Of a stretch of 64,000 bases of DNA, positions 16,244-24,517 are shown piece by piece. The stretch is taken from the NCBI RefSeq assembly GCF_027359925.1, contig NZ_CP114767.1, positions 3,100,001-3,164,000 on the forward strand, given 5' to 3'. Under the pieces are notes generated by a model. It did not search any database, had not been told where the DNA came from, and was given only the letters and a program-made list of their open reading frames with translations. A program made the translations under genes and the position numbers. The DNA comes from Hymenobacter canadensis. Its GTDB lineage: Bacteria; Bacteroidota; Bacteroidia; Cytophagales; Hymenobacteraceae. How positions within the stretch are numbered: position 1 is the first letter of the stretch; each line of letters starts with the position of its first letter.

Positions 16244-16624
16244 TTAGTTGAGCTGGCTGGCGTGGGTGCGCAGCACATCCCGGGCAATGGCCAGGTTGGT
16301 GTCGCGGGAGTTAACGACCAGATAGATAAACTTGCTTCCGTTATCGTTTAGCCGGATCAGGTGCAGCTGGTTGGTAAGCGAGATGAGAATATCCTGAATA
16401 GACTCTCCCTGCAGTTTCAGGGCCGTCATGGCTTTCTGCTTCTGCTTCACCACTTCCGTGTTGTAGGCAGCAGCGGTATCGGGGTTGAGGGCCGGCGAGT
16501 TGGAGTGCGAAGCCAGGCTCATGCCCGAATTGACTTCCACTACGGCAATGGCAACCAGGCCCGGCAGATCGGTGATGACATCCTGGACTATTTTACCGGC
16601 GGGGTTGTTGACTGAGTAAGCCAT
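16244..16624 (-). CDS. Roadblock/LC7-like protein, paralogue 3
   Basis: Shortest of the three paralogues at 126 residues, with little beyond the roadblock fold: LPGLVAIAVVEVNSGMSLASH, NTEVVKQKQKAMTAL, IQDILISLTNQLHLIRL and FIYLVVNSRDTNLAIARDVL. It is the first gene of the minus-strand roadblock group and follows an AT-rich spacer that probably holds the promoter. Known roadblock proteins dimerise through the long helix and the central sheet, so homo- and hetero-dimers among the three products are possible. I cannot tell the partner. Confidence 0.78.
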   Translation of the reverse strand: MAYSVNNPAGKIVQDVITDLPGLVAIAVVEVNSGMSLASHSNSPALNPDTAAAYNTEVVKQKQKAMTALKLQGESIQDILISLTNQLHLIRLNDNGSKFIYLVVNSRDTNLAIARDVLRTHASQLN

Positions 16625-17022
16625 GGTACTGGGAGAAGATAAAAAAAAGGGAAGAAAGAGGTAGTAGCCGGCCGGCCGGTACGCAGTTGATACCAGCCAT
16701 GGAAAGGGTACTGTCAGAAAACCCTGCCCGCCTGCTGCAGCCCAGCTGGCATGGTCATCTGCTTTCTACAAAAATCATGACTTGGCCAGCTAAAAAAAAT
16801 GACTGCCCTTATGCTAGAAAATGATTTTAATTAAACTTTTCCCACGCCAGATATTGCGGGAATCATTATGAGAATTACATAGTATAATTTAATTGATTGT
16901 TAAATAACTACAACAATCAACGCCTTTTGCTGGTGCCAGCCGCAACTGCGCGCGGCGGCACCAGCCTAGCCGGTGCCGCCGCGCGGTCTGAAAAACAAGA
17001 ACAGCCTTACTGATACCGCTGC
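16625..17022. other. AT-rich spacer upstream of the roadblock cluster
   Basis: 398 bp with no supported gene. Positions 16790-16920 are strikingly AT-rich for this genome (TTTTAATTAAAC, TAGTATAATTTAATTG) and probably hold the promoter and upstream element of the roadblock genes on the minus strand. I could not settle on one -7 element. A GC-rich hairpin lies at 16949-16985. Confidence 0.5.
16949..16985. terminator. 14-bp hairpin downstream of the Crp/Fnr gene
   Basis: CGCGCGGCGGCACC (16949-16962) pairs with 16972-16985 around a 9-nt loop, 38 nt past the stop codon of the regulator gene on the minus strand. No T-tract. Confidence 0.5.
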
Positions 17023-17736
17023 CTACTCCTGCGGCGCGCACATTTTCTGCAGCCGGGGCAGATCCAGCACCATAATGCGGCTGCCCTGGGTGGCCACCAG
17101 CCCTTCGTCCCGCAACTCAGACAGCAGGCGGCTGGCCGTTTCTTTGGCCGTACTGGTGAGGGCGGCCAGGTCGTCGCGCGAAATGGGGATGCTGAACGGG
17201 GCCGGGGTTTCGGGACGGAAGAAGTGATAGAGCAGCACCAGGGCTTCGGCCAGCCGCTCGCGCACGGGCTTGTAGGCCGTGTGCAGCACCTGCTGCTGGG
17301 TGGCGCTCAGCACCTCAGACAGCCGCCGCATCAGTGCGTGCGAAAACCGTGAGTTCTGCTCCAGCAGACTGTAGAAGTCGGGACGCGGCACCAGGCACAC
17401 CACACAGTCGGTGAGGGCCACCGCCGTAGCATCGTAGAGGCCGCCGGTACAGAGCGGCTGAAACCCAAGCACGTCGCCTTCCTTGCGTAGGCTCAGGATC
17501 TGTTCTTTGCCGTCGCTACTCAGTTTGGACACCTTGACCCGGCCCTGATGAATGCAGTAGAGCCCAGCCGGCCGGTTGCCGTGCTGAAAAATAATCTGGC
17601 CCCGCTGGTAGTACTGCGATACTTTGCTGTCCGAAAGCATCGCCAGCTCGCTGAGTTGGCAGGTGCCCAGCAACGACCGGCTTACGTAGCGGCAGTTCTG
17701 GCAATTACTCGGGGCGGAAGATGATATGAGAACCAT
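17023..17736 (-). CDS. Crp/Fnr family regulator with N-terminal Cys cluster
   Basis: Transcription regulator of 237 residues. The cNMP-binding-like beta roll spans about 35-150 (YYQRGQIIFQHGNRPAGLYCI, GRVKVSKLSSDGKEQIL, GDVLGF). The winged helix-turn-helix spans about 165-230 (ISRDDLAALTSTAKETASRLLSELRDEGLV), with ETASRLLSEL as recognition helix. The N-terminus has Cys12, Cys15 and Cys26, plus Cys111 and Cys114 in the roll. This recalls the iron-sulfur cysteines of FNR, with different spacing, so an oxygen- or redox-responsive role is possible but unproven. It lies upstream of the roadblock cluster on the same strand but 398 bp away, and is divergent from the EamA gene. An inverted repeat overlaps its promoter. 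Confidence 0.88.
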   Translation of the reverse strand: MVLISSSAPSNCQNCRYVSRSLLGTCQLSELAMLSDSKVSQYYQRGQIIFQHGNRPAGLYCIHQGRVKVSKLSSDGKEQILSLRKEGDVLGFQPLCTGGLYDATAVALTDCVVCLVPRPDFYSLLEQNSRFSHALMRRLSEVLSATQQQVLHTAYKPVRERLAEALVLLYHFFRPETPAPFSIPISRDDLAALTSTAKETASRLLSELRDEGLVATQGSRIMVLDLPRLQKMCAPQE

Positions 17737-17749
17737 TTTGCTGGAGTTA

Positions 17750-17788
17750 CAACATAATTGACAGACTTGTATCGGGCAATATCCCGAT
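17750..17788 (-). promoter_or_regulatory. Promoter and palindrome of the Crp/Fnr gene
   Basis: On the minus strand a TTG (17777-17779) is followed after 20 nt by TATGTTG (17750-17756), close to the Bacteroidota TTG-N19-TAnnTTTG form. The palindrome ATCGGG-N6-CCCGAT (17771-17788) covers the upstream element; its 6-nt spacing equals that of Crp/Fnr sites, which suggests autoregulation. Confidence 0.45.
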
Positions 17789-18120
17789 GGCCACTCTGGG
17801 GCTATTTGCCGAGGGCTGCATACCAGTCTTTCAGCAAGCCTTTACCAACAATGCAGGCAAATCAACCCCCAAAAATACAAGTTTTCAACCTGACACCAAG
17901 AGAGCCTACTCAATTTTATCATCCCCCAAATCCATACAAGAGGCATTATACGTATTCCAATAGACTTCTAATAAAGCTATTGCATTTCTCGCCTTTCCTA
18001 AAATAAGACAACTTTTCTCGTAACCAGTCAGAAAATGTCTTAACGCTCCTGTTAAGGCCCTCGGCCCGAGTCCTGTTTTGAGAATAGCAGGCTCCGGAGC
18101 AGGCTGGCAGAAAACGGGCG

Positions 18121-18128
18121 TAGGTTTG
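18121..18128 (+). promoter_or_regulatory. -7 element of the EamA gene
   Basis: TAGGTTTG followed by C matches TAnnTTTG exactly, and ends only 7 nt before the ATG at 18136. Transcription would then start at or next to that ATG. If so, either the message is leaderless or the ATG at 18148 is used. I see no good TTG at the expected distance upstream. Confidence 0.4.
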
Positions 18129-18135
18129 CGCCTTC

Positions 18136-19080
18136 ATGCTGCTGCCTATGCCTACCCTGCCCCGCCCCCTGATTCTGCTGGCTTTGCTGGCACTGTACCT
18201 GATCTGGGGCTCCACGTACCTGGCCACGAAGGTGGCACTGGGCTCCTGGCCGCCGTTTCTGCTGTCGGCCTCGCGGTTTCTGCTGGCGGGCACGCTGCAA
18301 TACGGGGCCATGCGCCTGAGCGGGGCCGCCGCCGCCAGCCGGCAGGAATGGGGCCGGGCCGCCGTGGTGGGCTTCTGCCTGCCACTGTTCGGCAACGGGG
18401 CCACGGTATTTGCGCAGCAGTACATTCCGTCGGGGATGGCGGCGCTGCTGGTAGCCACGGTGCCCATGTTTCTGGTGCTGCTGGGCTGGGCGGCGGGCCT
18501 CACGGCGCGCCCGACGGGCAAGGTGCTGCTGGGGCTGGCCCTGGGGTTGGGCGGGCTGGGCTTGCTGATGAGCCAGCGCAGCGCGGCGCCGGTGCTGCTG
18601 CCGGGCCACCCGGGCATTGGGGTGGCGGCGGTGCTGCTGGCGGCCTTTATGTGGTCGGTGGGCTCGTTGTATTCCAAGAAGAAGCCCATTGCCGGCTCGC
18701 CGTTTCTAGGCGTGGGCATGCAGATGCTGTGCGGCGGCGGGTTTCTGCTGGTGGCGGGCCTGCTGCACGGCGAGGCCTCGGCCTACGACCTGAGCGCCGT
18801 GCCACTAAAAGCCTGGGGCGCGTTTGCCTACCTGGTCGTGTTCGGCTCATTCGTGGCGTTTTCGGCCTACATCTGGCTGCTGCGGGTGGTGGAGCCAGCA
18901 CTGGCAGGCACCTATGCCTTCGTGAACCCCGTGGTGGCGGTGCTGCTGGGCGGGCTGTTTGCGGGCGAAAGCCTGAACGCCGGCATGCTGGGTGGCGCGG
19001 CCCTGATTGTGGCGGCCGTGGCGCTGGTGGTGCTGGGCGGCCGGCAGCCGAAGCGGCCGGCCCAGGATTCCCAGGGTTGA
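18136..19080 (+). CDS. EamA/DMT-family transporter
   Basis: Inner-membrane protein of 314 residues with ten predicted helices in two EamA halves. Family features are LIWGSTYLATKVALGSWPPF in the first helix pair, FCLPLFGNGATVFAQQYIPSGMAALLVATVPMF in the first half, and FVAFSAYIWLLRVVEPALAGTYAFVNPVVAVLLG in the second. Members near YedA/RhaT export amino acids or metabolites; the substrate here is unknown. An internal ATG at 18148 (MPTLPRP) is an alternative start. It is followed by a palindromic repeat and the glycosidase-like lipoprotein gene. Confidence 0.88.
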   Translation: MLLPMPTLPRPLILLALLALYLIWGSTYLATKVALGSWPPFLLSASRFLLAGTLQYGAMRLSGAAAASRQEWGRAAVVGFCLPLFGNGATVFAQQYIPSGMAALLVATVPMFLVLLGWAAGLTARPTGKVLLGLALGLGGLGLLMSQRSAAPVLLPGHPGIGVAAVLLAAFMWSVGSLYSKKKPIAGSPFLGVGMQMLCGGGFLLVAGLLHGEASAYDLSAVPLKAWGAFAYLVVFGSFVAFSAYIWLLRVVEPALAGTYAFVNPVVAVLLGGLFAGESLNAGMLGGAALIVAAVALVVLGGRQPKRPAQDSQG

Positions 19081-19122
19081 AACCCTGGGCTACGTAGCGG
19101 TTTGCGGGTGCCGGTTGAACGG

Positions 19123-19222
19123 TGTAGAGACGCAATATTTTGCGTCTCGTCGTTGCTGAGGTTGTTATAAATGTGTGGGTCCGGCCATTCAACGACGAGA
19201 CGCGAAGTGTCGCGTTTCTGCA
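19123..19222. repeat. Palindromic element, family 1, copy b
   Basis: A 100-bp inverted repeat with outer arms 19123-19154 and 19191-19222, homologous to the element at 12629-12748. It shares TGTAGAGACGC at the left edge and the central GCTGAGGTTGTTATA. The left half-arm carries a different inner hairpin (CAATATTTTG against CGACACTTCG in copy a), so arms evolve while keeping pairing. It lies in the 279-bp spacer upstream of the glycosidase-like gene. Confidence 0.8.
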
Positions 19223-19359
19223 CCGTTCCGTTGGCCTAACGACATCAGATGGTAGCAACTGCTCGGCTGACACTGAAGTCAGCGAAACGGCAGGCATCCA
19301 CGCCGCGGCAACCATCGTTCAACGACACACGCACCGGGAGCTTCCTGTTACTTTCGACT

Positions 19360-22104
19360 ATGTCCCGACTTTCCTGTTCCACTGCCTTCCTGCTCGGCCT
19401 CGGCTTTCTTGCTGCCTGCCAGATGACTAAACCTGCTTCTTCACCCACTGCCGGCGCCCCGGCGGCCGCGCCTCCCGCACCTGTGTGGCAGTCGGCGGCC
19501 TACACCGTCTACCGCGACTCGCTGGTGCAGGGCCGCCACACGGCGCGGGCCCTCTCGCGCCAGCAGCTGACGAGCAACTACCAGAGCCCGGCCAACGCGT
19601 TTCAGAGCCCGCAGATCAGCTTCACGTTCAGCCTCAACGGCAAGGATAACGAAATGGCGCCGGGCCAGGACCACCAGTTTCTGGCACTACCGGCCGCCGG
19701 GGGCATGGCCCTAGAAACCCCGGTTATCGTGTTCGGGCAGCAGCACCTAGATAAGCGGCCGGTGCCAGCCAACCAGTACCTGGCGCCCAACACGCCGCTC
19801 ACCATCCGGCTGGACCTGCGGCCGCTGCTGGCGGCGTTCCGCAAGCAGGGCTACTACACGCTCTACAATGGCCAGAAGCTGTACGAGGCCGATTTCAAGC
19901 ACGTATTCGTGGCCGGCAACACCGCGCCGCTGAGCTGGGACTTCGACAACCTTATTAACAAGCCGTCGCTGGAGCTGAAAGACCCCGATGGCAACGGCAT
20001 CTACGAAACCACGGTGGTGCTCAACGCCCACTCCGACCAGAAAACCACGGCGGGCACCTGGAACGCCAGCCTCGACGTATCGGCGTTTCCGCAGCTCACT
20101 TCTGATTTTCCACTGCTCGATGCGCTGTATAATATGGCGCTGGAAGAAGCCCGGCGCGCCGTGGAGCCCGACGGCACGTTCCGCACCGGCCAGGAGTGGG
20201 CCGGCGTCTGGACCCGCGACATCAGCTACAGCATCATCCTGAGCCAGGCGCTGCTGCAGCCGGAAGTAGCCAAAACCAGTTTGCTGCGCAAAGTCACGCC
20301 CGAGGGCCGCATCATTCAGGACACCGGCACCGGCGGCGCCTACCCCGTTTCCACCGACCGGATTATCTGGGCCACAGCGGCCTGGGAAATCTACCTCACT
20401 ACCGGCGACGAAGAATGGCTGCGCCAGGTGTACCCCATCATCCGGCGCACCATCGAAGACGACGAGCAGGTGGCGTACGATGCGCAAACCCATCTGGTGC
20501 GCGGCGAATCGTCGTTTCTGGACTGGCGCGAACAAACCTACCCCAAGTGGATGCAGCCCGCTGACATCTACCAGAGCGAAAACCTGGGCACCAACGCCGC
20601 GCATTATCAGGGCAACATCGTGCTGGGTTTGATGGCCGAAAAGCTGGGCGAAACCGCCGTGGCGCGCGACGCGCAAACCCGCGCCGCTCGTATCAAACAG
20701 GGCATCAACCAGCACCTGTGGCTGGACGACCGGGGTTACTACGGCCAGTTCCGCTACGGCCGCGTGCACCAGCAGGTGTCGCCGAAAGCAGAGGCGCTAG
20801 GCGAGGCACTGGCAGTGCTGTTTGGCGTGGCCGAAGGCAGCCGGCCGCAGACCGTGGTGGCCCACACGCCCGTTATGGACTACGGAGTACCGTGCATCTA
20901 CCCGCAGATTTCCGGCATTCCGCCCTACCACAACAACGCCGTGTGGCCCTTCGTGCAAAGCTATTGGGGGCTGGCAGCGGCCAAAGTCGGCAACGAAACG
21001 GCTTTCCTGGAGAGCCTGATGGCCGTGGCCCGGCCCGCGGCGCTGTTTCTCACCAACAAGGAAAACTTCGTGGCCAGCAACGGCGACTTCGCCGGCACCC
21101 AGATCAACAGCAGCAACATGCTCTGGAGCCTCTCGGGCGCGCTGGGTCTGGTGTATAAGGGGTTGTTTGGCATGGATTTTCAGGCCGATCAGCTCACGTT
21201 CCGGCCGTTTGTGCCGCAGGCGTTGGCGGGCACCCGCCGGCTCACCAACCTCCGTTACCGGGGGGCCGTGCTGGATATCGAAATGACCGGCTTCGGCCAG
21301 GGCTACCACCGGATTACGCTGGACGGGCAGCCACTGCCCGATGGCACCATTCCGGCCACCCTCACCGGCGCCCACACCATCCGGATTGAGCTGAACAATC
21401 TGCCGCTGGCGGCCTCGTCGCAAAACAAAGTAACCCACCACGTAGCGCCGCCCACGCCCGCTGTACGTTATGCGGCCGGCGCCCTGGCGTGGCCGTCCGT
21501 GGAGGGCGCCCGCGCCTATCAGGTGCTGCGCAACGGCCAGTTTGCCGCCCGCACCACCGAATCCACTTATCCCGTACCCGGCGGCCAGCCTTTCGGCGAA
21601 TATCAGGTGGTGGCCATTGATGCCCAGGGTTTCGAGAGCTTCGCCAGTGAGCCGGTGGTGCCGGAGGCGGCCCGCTACACGCAGGTTGTGGAAATTGAGA
21701 CGGCCGCACCTAGGTCGGCTAAAGCGTACAGAGGCTACACTGGTAAAGGCTTCGTGGAAGTCAGTAAGACGTTGAACCGCCGCCTCGCGGTGCCCGTATC
21801 GGTGCCGACGACGGGCCACTATGCCCTCGATTTCCGCTACGCCAACGGCAACGGCCCCATCAACACCAGCAACAAGTGCGCTATCCGCACGCTACGCCTC
21901 GGCGCGCAGCTGCTGGGCACGGTGGTGCTGCCGCAGCGCGGCGTGAACGAGTGGTCGGACTGGGGCTACTCCAACCCGATTATAGTGCAGCTGCCCCGCG
22001 GCAAGTCAGTGCTGACCCTGACGCTGGCCCCGGCCAACGAGAACATGAACGGCGCCGTAAACGAGGCCATATTGGATCAACTGCGGCTTGTGCGAGTTGA
22101 GTAA
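19360..22104 (+). CDS. Lipoprotein with six-hairpin glycosidase-like domain
   Basis: Lipoprotein of 914 residues; the start at 19360 gives MSRLSCSTAFLLGLGFLAAC with the lipobox ending at Cys20. An N-terminal beta region is followed by an (alpha/alpha)6 barrel-like domain from about 270 to 650 with GQEWAGVWTRDISYSI, YPVSTDRIIWATAAWEIY, SSFLDWREQTYP, GVPCIYPQISGIPPYHNNAVWPFVQSYW and INSSNMLWSLSGALGL. This resembles glycogen-debranching, GH63 and GH78-type catalytic domains; Asp and Glu in WTRDIS and WREQ are candidates for catalysis. A beta tail follows and a C-terminal carbohydrate-binding-like module (TQVVEIETAAPRSAKAYRG ... ILDQLRLVRVE) ends the protein. Surface glycan breakdown is the likely role; the exact GH family is uncertain. 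Confidence 0.75.
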   Translation: MSRLSCSTAFLLGLGFLAACQMTKPASSPTAGAPAAAPPAPVWQSAAYTVYRDSLVQGRHTARALSRQQLTSNYQSPANAFQSPQISFTFSLNGKDNEMAPGQDHQFLALPAAGGMALETPVIVFGQQHLDKRPVPANQYLAPNTPLTIRLDLRPLLAAFRKQGYYTLYNGQKLYEADFKHVFVAGNTAPLSWDFDNLINKPSLELKDPDGNGIYETTVVLNAHSDQKTTAGTWNASLDVSAFPQLTSDFPLLDALYNMALEEARRAVEPDGTFRTGQEWAGVWTRDISYSIILSQALLQPEVAKTSLLRKVTPEGRIIQDTGTGGAYPVSTDRIIWATAAWEIYLTTGDEEWLRQVYPIIRRTIEDDEQVAYDAQTHLVRGESSFLDWREQTYPKWMQPADIYQSENLGTNAAHYQGNIVLGLMAEKLGETAVARDAQTRAARIKQGINQHLWLDDRGYYGQFRYGRVHQQVSPKAEALGEALAVLFGVAEGSRPQTVVAHTPVMDYGVPCIYPQISGIPPYHNNAVWPFVQSYWGLAAAKVGNETAFLESLMAVARPAALFLTNKENFVASNGDFAGTQINSSNMLWSLSGALGLVYKGLFGMDFQADQLTFRPFVPQALAGTRRLTNLRYRGAVLDIEMTGFGQGYHRITLDGQPLPDGTIPATLTGAHTIRIELNNLPLAASSQNKVTHHVAPPTPAVRYAAGALAWPSVEGARAYQVLRNGQFAARTTESTYPVPGGQPFGEYQVVAIDAQGFESFASEPVVPEAARYTQVVEIETAAPRSAKAYRGYTGKGFVEVSKTLNRRLAVPVSVPTTGHYALDFRYANGNGPINTSNKCAIRTLRLGAQLLGTVVLPQRGVNEWSDWGYSNPIIVQLPRGKSVLTLTLAPANENMNGAVNEAILDQLRLVRVE

Positions 22105-22174
22105 TGATCCAGGAGTGAGATAAAACACCCCATTAATAGAATATTAGAGAGAAAAGATAAAATTTTCACCGCTC

Positions 22175-22212
22175 CGTAGCGAATGACTTACAACTTGCGT
22201 AAATTCGCTACG
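22175..22212. promoter_or_regulatory. Inverted repeat upstream of the globin gene
   Basis: CGTAGCGAAT (22175-22184) and ATTCGCTACG (22203-22212) pair perfectly, 35 nt upstream of the globin start. The 18-nt loop holds ACAACTTGCG, which is a weak -7 candidate. It could be an operator or a small stem in the leader. No T-tract. Confidence 0.35.
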
Positions 22213-22246
22213 TAGTTGGTAGCCCACCCTGTATACTCCTTTGTCT

Positions 22247-22636
22247 ATGCAAACCTCTGCTCCGCGCCACGACATTCAGACCGAAGGCGACATCAAGACG
22301 CTCGTTGATATGCTGTGCCACAAAGCCACGCAGGACACGCTGCTGGGAGCCAGCTTTGGGGCCGCTGCCCGCATCCACTGGCCGCACTATCTCACGTCGC
22401 AGTACCGCTACTGGAGCAGCACGCTGCTTGGCCAAGGCGTTGCTGAAGGAGAGCCGTTGCCAGAGCAGGTGGCTTTACCACGGAGTGGAGCCCACGTTGA
22501 GCATTGGCTGAACCTGTTTTCCTCGACGGTAGAAGAATATTTTACCGGCTCCAAAGCCGAAGAGGCGAAGCACCTGGCCCGCCAGATGGCCACCCGCCTC
22601 AGCGCCTCCCGCACCCGCGAGCTGCCCGTCGACTAA
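22247..22636 (+). CDS. Group III truncated haemoglobin
   Basis: Haem protein of 129 residues in the truncated-haemoglobin group III pattern. It shows DIKTLVDMLCHKATQD, LLGASFGAAARIHWPHYLTSQYRYWSSTLLGQG (the WxxHLxxxYxFWSSxLLG signature) and GAHVEHWLNLFSSTVEEYFTG, where the His before WLNLF is the likely proximal haem ligand. Such proteins are linked to oxygen or NO chemistry in other bacteria. The ATG at 22247 is preferred over a TTG two codons earlier. Its stop codon TAA is the first three bases of a large inverted repeat. Confidence 0.85.
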   Translation: MQTSAPRHDIQTEGDIKTLVDMLCHKATQDTLLGASFGAAARIHWPHYLTSQYRYWSSTLLGQGVAEGEPLPEQVALPRSGAHVEHWLNLFSSTVEEYFTGSKAEEAKHLARQMATRLSASRTRELPVD

Positions 22637-22808
22637 ATCACGGATTTAACCGGATTGGTCGGATTTCACGGATTTTGCAGTCAGCGCAAACACTGCTTTT
22701 CTTACTTGAATCATAACAAAAAAGAGGCTTGCCAATCGGCAAGCCTCTTTTTCGTTATCGGTCATGAAATCCGTGAAATCCGACTAATCCGGTTAAATCC
22801 GTGATTTA
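22634..22808. repeat. Nested palindrome with simple-repeat arms (family 3)
   Basis: Outer arms 22634-22676 and 22767-22808 are built from the unit ATCCGTGAAATCCG-type repeats (TAAATCACGGATTTAACCGG at each outer end) and pair with few mismatches. They enclose an intrinsic terminator: stem AAAGAGGCTTGCC (22721-22733) with 22738-22750, loop AATC, T-run after it. The outer TAA of each arm is the stop codon of the convergent genes, globin on the plus strand and sucB on the minus strand. Confidence 0.85.
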
Positions 22809-24473
22809 GACGCCCAGCAGCAGACGGGTCGGGTCTTCGAGCAGCTCCTTCACGCGCACCAGGAACGATACCGACTCGCGGCCGTCGATGATGCGGTGGT
22901 CGTAGCTCAGGGCGAGGTACATCATCGGGCGAATCACCACCTGGCCGTTTTCGGCAATCGGGCGCTGCACGATGTTGTGCATGCCCAGGATGGCCGACTG
23001 CGGGGCGTTGATGATCGGAGTGCTCATCATGGAGCCGAACACGCCGCCGTTGGTGATGGTGAACGTGCCACCGGTCATCTGCTCGATGGTGAGCTTGTTG
23101 TCGCGGGCCAGGCCGGCGAGGCGCTGGATTTCCTTCTCGATACCATCAAACGACAGCTCCTCGGCGTTGCGGATTACTGGTACCACGAGGCCTTTGGGGG
23201 CCGATACGGCAATGCTGATGTCGCAGAAGTCGTTGTACACGATGTCGGTGCCGTCGATCTGGGCATTCACGGCGGGCCACTCTTTCAGGGCCACGCACAC
23301 GGCCTTGGTGAAGAACGACATGAAACCGAGGCCCACGCTGTGCTTCTCCTTGAACTTGTCCTTGAACTTGTTGCGCAGGTCCATGATGGGCTGCATGTTC
23401 ACCTCGTTGAAGGTGGTGAGCATGGCCGTTTCGTTCTTCACCGACACTAGGCGGCGGGCGACGGTCTTGCGCAGGTTGCTCATCCGCTCACGGCGCTGGT
23501 TGCGGTTGCCGCTGGCGGCCGGAGCTGCTTGCGGAGCCGCAGCCGGTTTGGCAGGAGCAGCAGCGGCCGGAGCCGGCGCGGCGGGCTTGGCCTGGGCGTT
23601 CTGGGCATCCTCTTTCGTGATGCGGCCGTCGCGGCCCGAGCCCTGCACGTCGGCGGGGCTGATGCCTTTTTCGCCGAGGATTTTGCCGGCGGCCGGCGAA
23701 GGCGTGCCCGTGGCGTAGCTGATAGTAGCCGAAGCCGCCGGAGCAGTAGCGGCCGGAGCAGCCTGGGCAGCAGCAGCAGGAGCAGCGGCGGGAGCCGGAG
23801 TCGGAGCGGCGGCACCGCTGCCACCTTCGATGCGGGCAATGGTAGCACCGATACCGATGGTTTCGCCTTCCTTGGCGGCGTGGCGCAGGATACCGGTGCC
23901 TTCGGCGGGCAGCTCAAACGTGGCCTTATCCGATTCCAGCTCGGCAATGATTTCGTCGCGCTGTACCTGGGCACCGTCTTCCTTCAGCCACTTGGCCACC
24001 GTCACTTCCGTGATGCTCTCGCCCACGGCCGGAATCGTCATTTCCACGGTAGCACCGCCGCCGTTGCCGGCAGCCGGAGCAGCAGCGGCCGGAGCACCGG
24101 CAGCACCGCCTTCTGGCTGGCCGCCGTAGCCGGCCTGGTCGCTGGCTTTGGGGTTTTGCTCACCCTGGCTTACCGGGTCGGCAGCAGGAGCGGCGGGGGC
24201 ACTGGCAGCCGGAGCCGCAGCAGCCGGCGCGGCCGCACCGTCGCCGTCGATTTCGGCAATGGTGGTGCCGATACCGATGGTTTCGCCCTCGGCAACGCGG
24301 ATTTTCAGCACGCCGTCGGCCTCGGCGGGCAGCTCGAACGTGGCTTTGTCGGATTCCAGCTCGGCCAGAATCTCGTCACGCTTCACGGTGTCACCGTCGG
24401 CTTTCAGCCACTTGGCAATGGTTACTTCGGTGATGGACTCGCCGACGGCGGGGATTTTAATTTCCAGACCCAT
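22806..24473 (-). CDS. sucB: 2-oxoglutarate dehydrogenase E2 (two lipoyl domains)
   Basis: Dihydrolipoyllysine-residue succinyltransferase of 555 residues, core of the 2-oxoglutarate dehydrogenase complex. It has two N-terminal lipoyl domains (about 2-77 and 141-217), both with the lipoylation motif [12 protein letters not shown], joined by Ala/Pro/Gly linkers. An E3-binding domain follows at about 262-298 ([23 protein letters not shown]) and the catalytic domain runs to the C-terminus ([32 protein letters not shown]), ending with [19 protein letters not shown], the acyltransferase motif. It lies 128 bp downstream of sucA, the usual operon order, with a palindromic element in between. The stop codon overlaps the family 3 repeat. 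Confidence 0.93.
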   Translation of the reverse strand: MGLEIKIPAVGESITEVTIAKWLKADGDTVKRDEILAELESDKATFELPAEADGVLKIRVAEGETIGIGTTIAEIDGDGAAAPAAAAPAASAPAAPAADPVSQGEQNPKASDQAGYGGQPEGGAAGAPAAAAPAAGNGGGATVEMTIPAVGESITEVTVAKWLKEDGAQVQRDEIIAELESDKATFELPAEGTGILRHAAKEGETIGIGATIARIEGGSGAAAPTPAPAAAPAAAAQAAPAATAPAASATISYATGTPSPAAGKILGEKGISPADVQGSGRDGRITKEDAQNAQAKPAAPAPAAAAPAKPAAAPQAAPAASGNRNQRRERMSNLRKTVARRLVSVKNETAMLTTFNEVNMQPIMDLRNKFKDKFKEKHSVGLGFMSFFTKAVCVALKEWPAVNAQIDGTDIVYNDFCDISIAVSAPKGLVVPVIRNAEELSFDGIEKEIQRLAGLARDNKLTIEQMTGGTFTITNGGVFGSMMSTPIINAPQSAILGMHNIVQRPIAENGQVVIRPMMYLALSYDHRIIDGRESVSFLVRVKELLEDPTRLLLGV

Positions 24474-24517
24474 AAGTGGGAGTTTTGAAGGGTTTCGGTG
24501 GGGAATGTCGGGGAAGT

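Larger units (their letters stand above)
17737..18135. other. AT-rich divergent spacer between crp-like and EamA genes
   Basis: 399 bp holding the promoter of the Crp/Fnr gene at its left end and a -7 element for the EamA gene at its right end. The middle (17840-18010) is AT-rich, with a weak 82-codon reading frame at 17758-18006 that I do not accept as a gene. A small palindrome CTTAAC-N6-GTTAAG lies at 18039-18056. Confidence 0.5.

Noticed and set aside
17758..18006. 82-codon frame in the crp-EamA spacer
   Set aside because: AT-rich, no signal or motif, codon use unlike real genes here, and it overlaps the regulator promoter.
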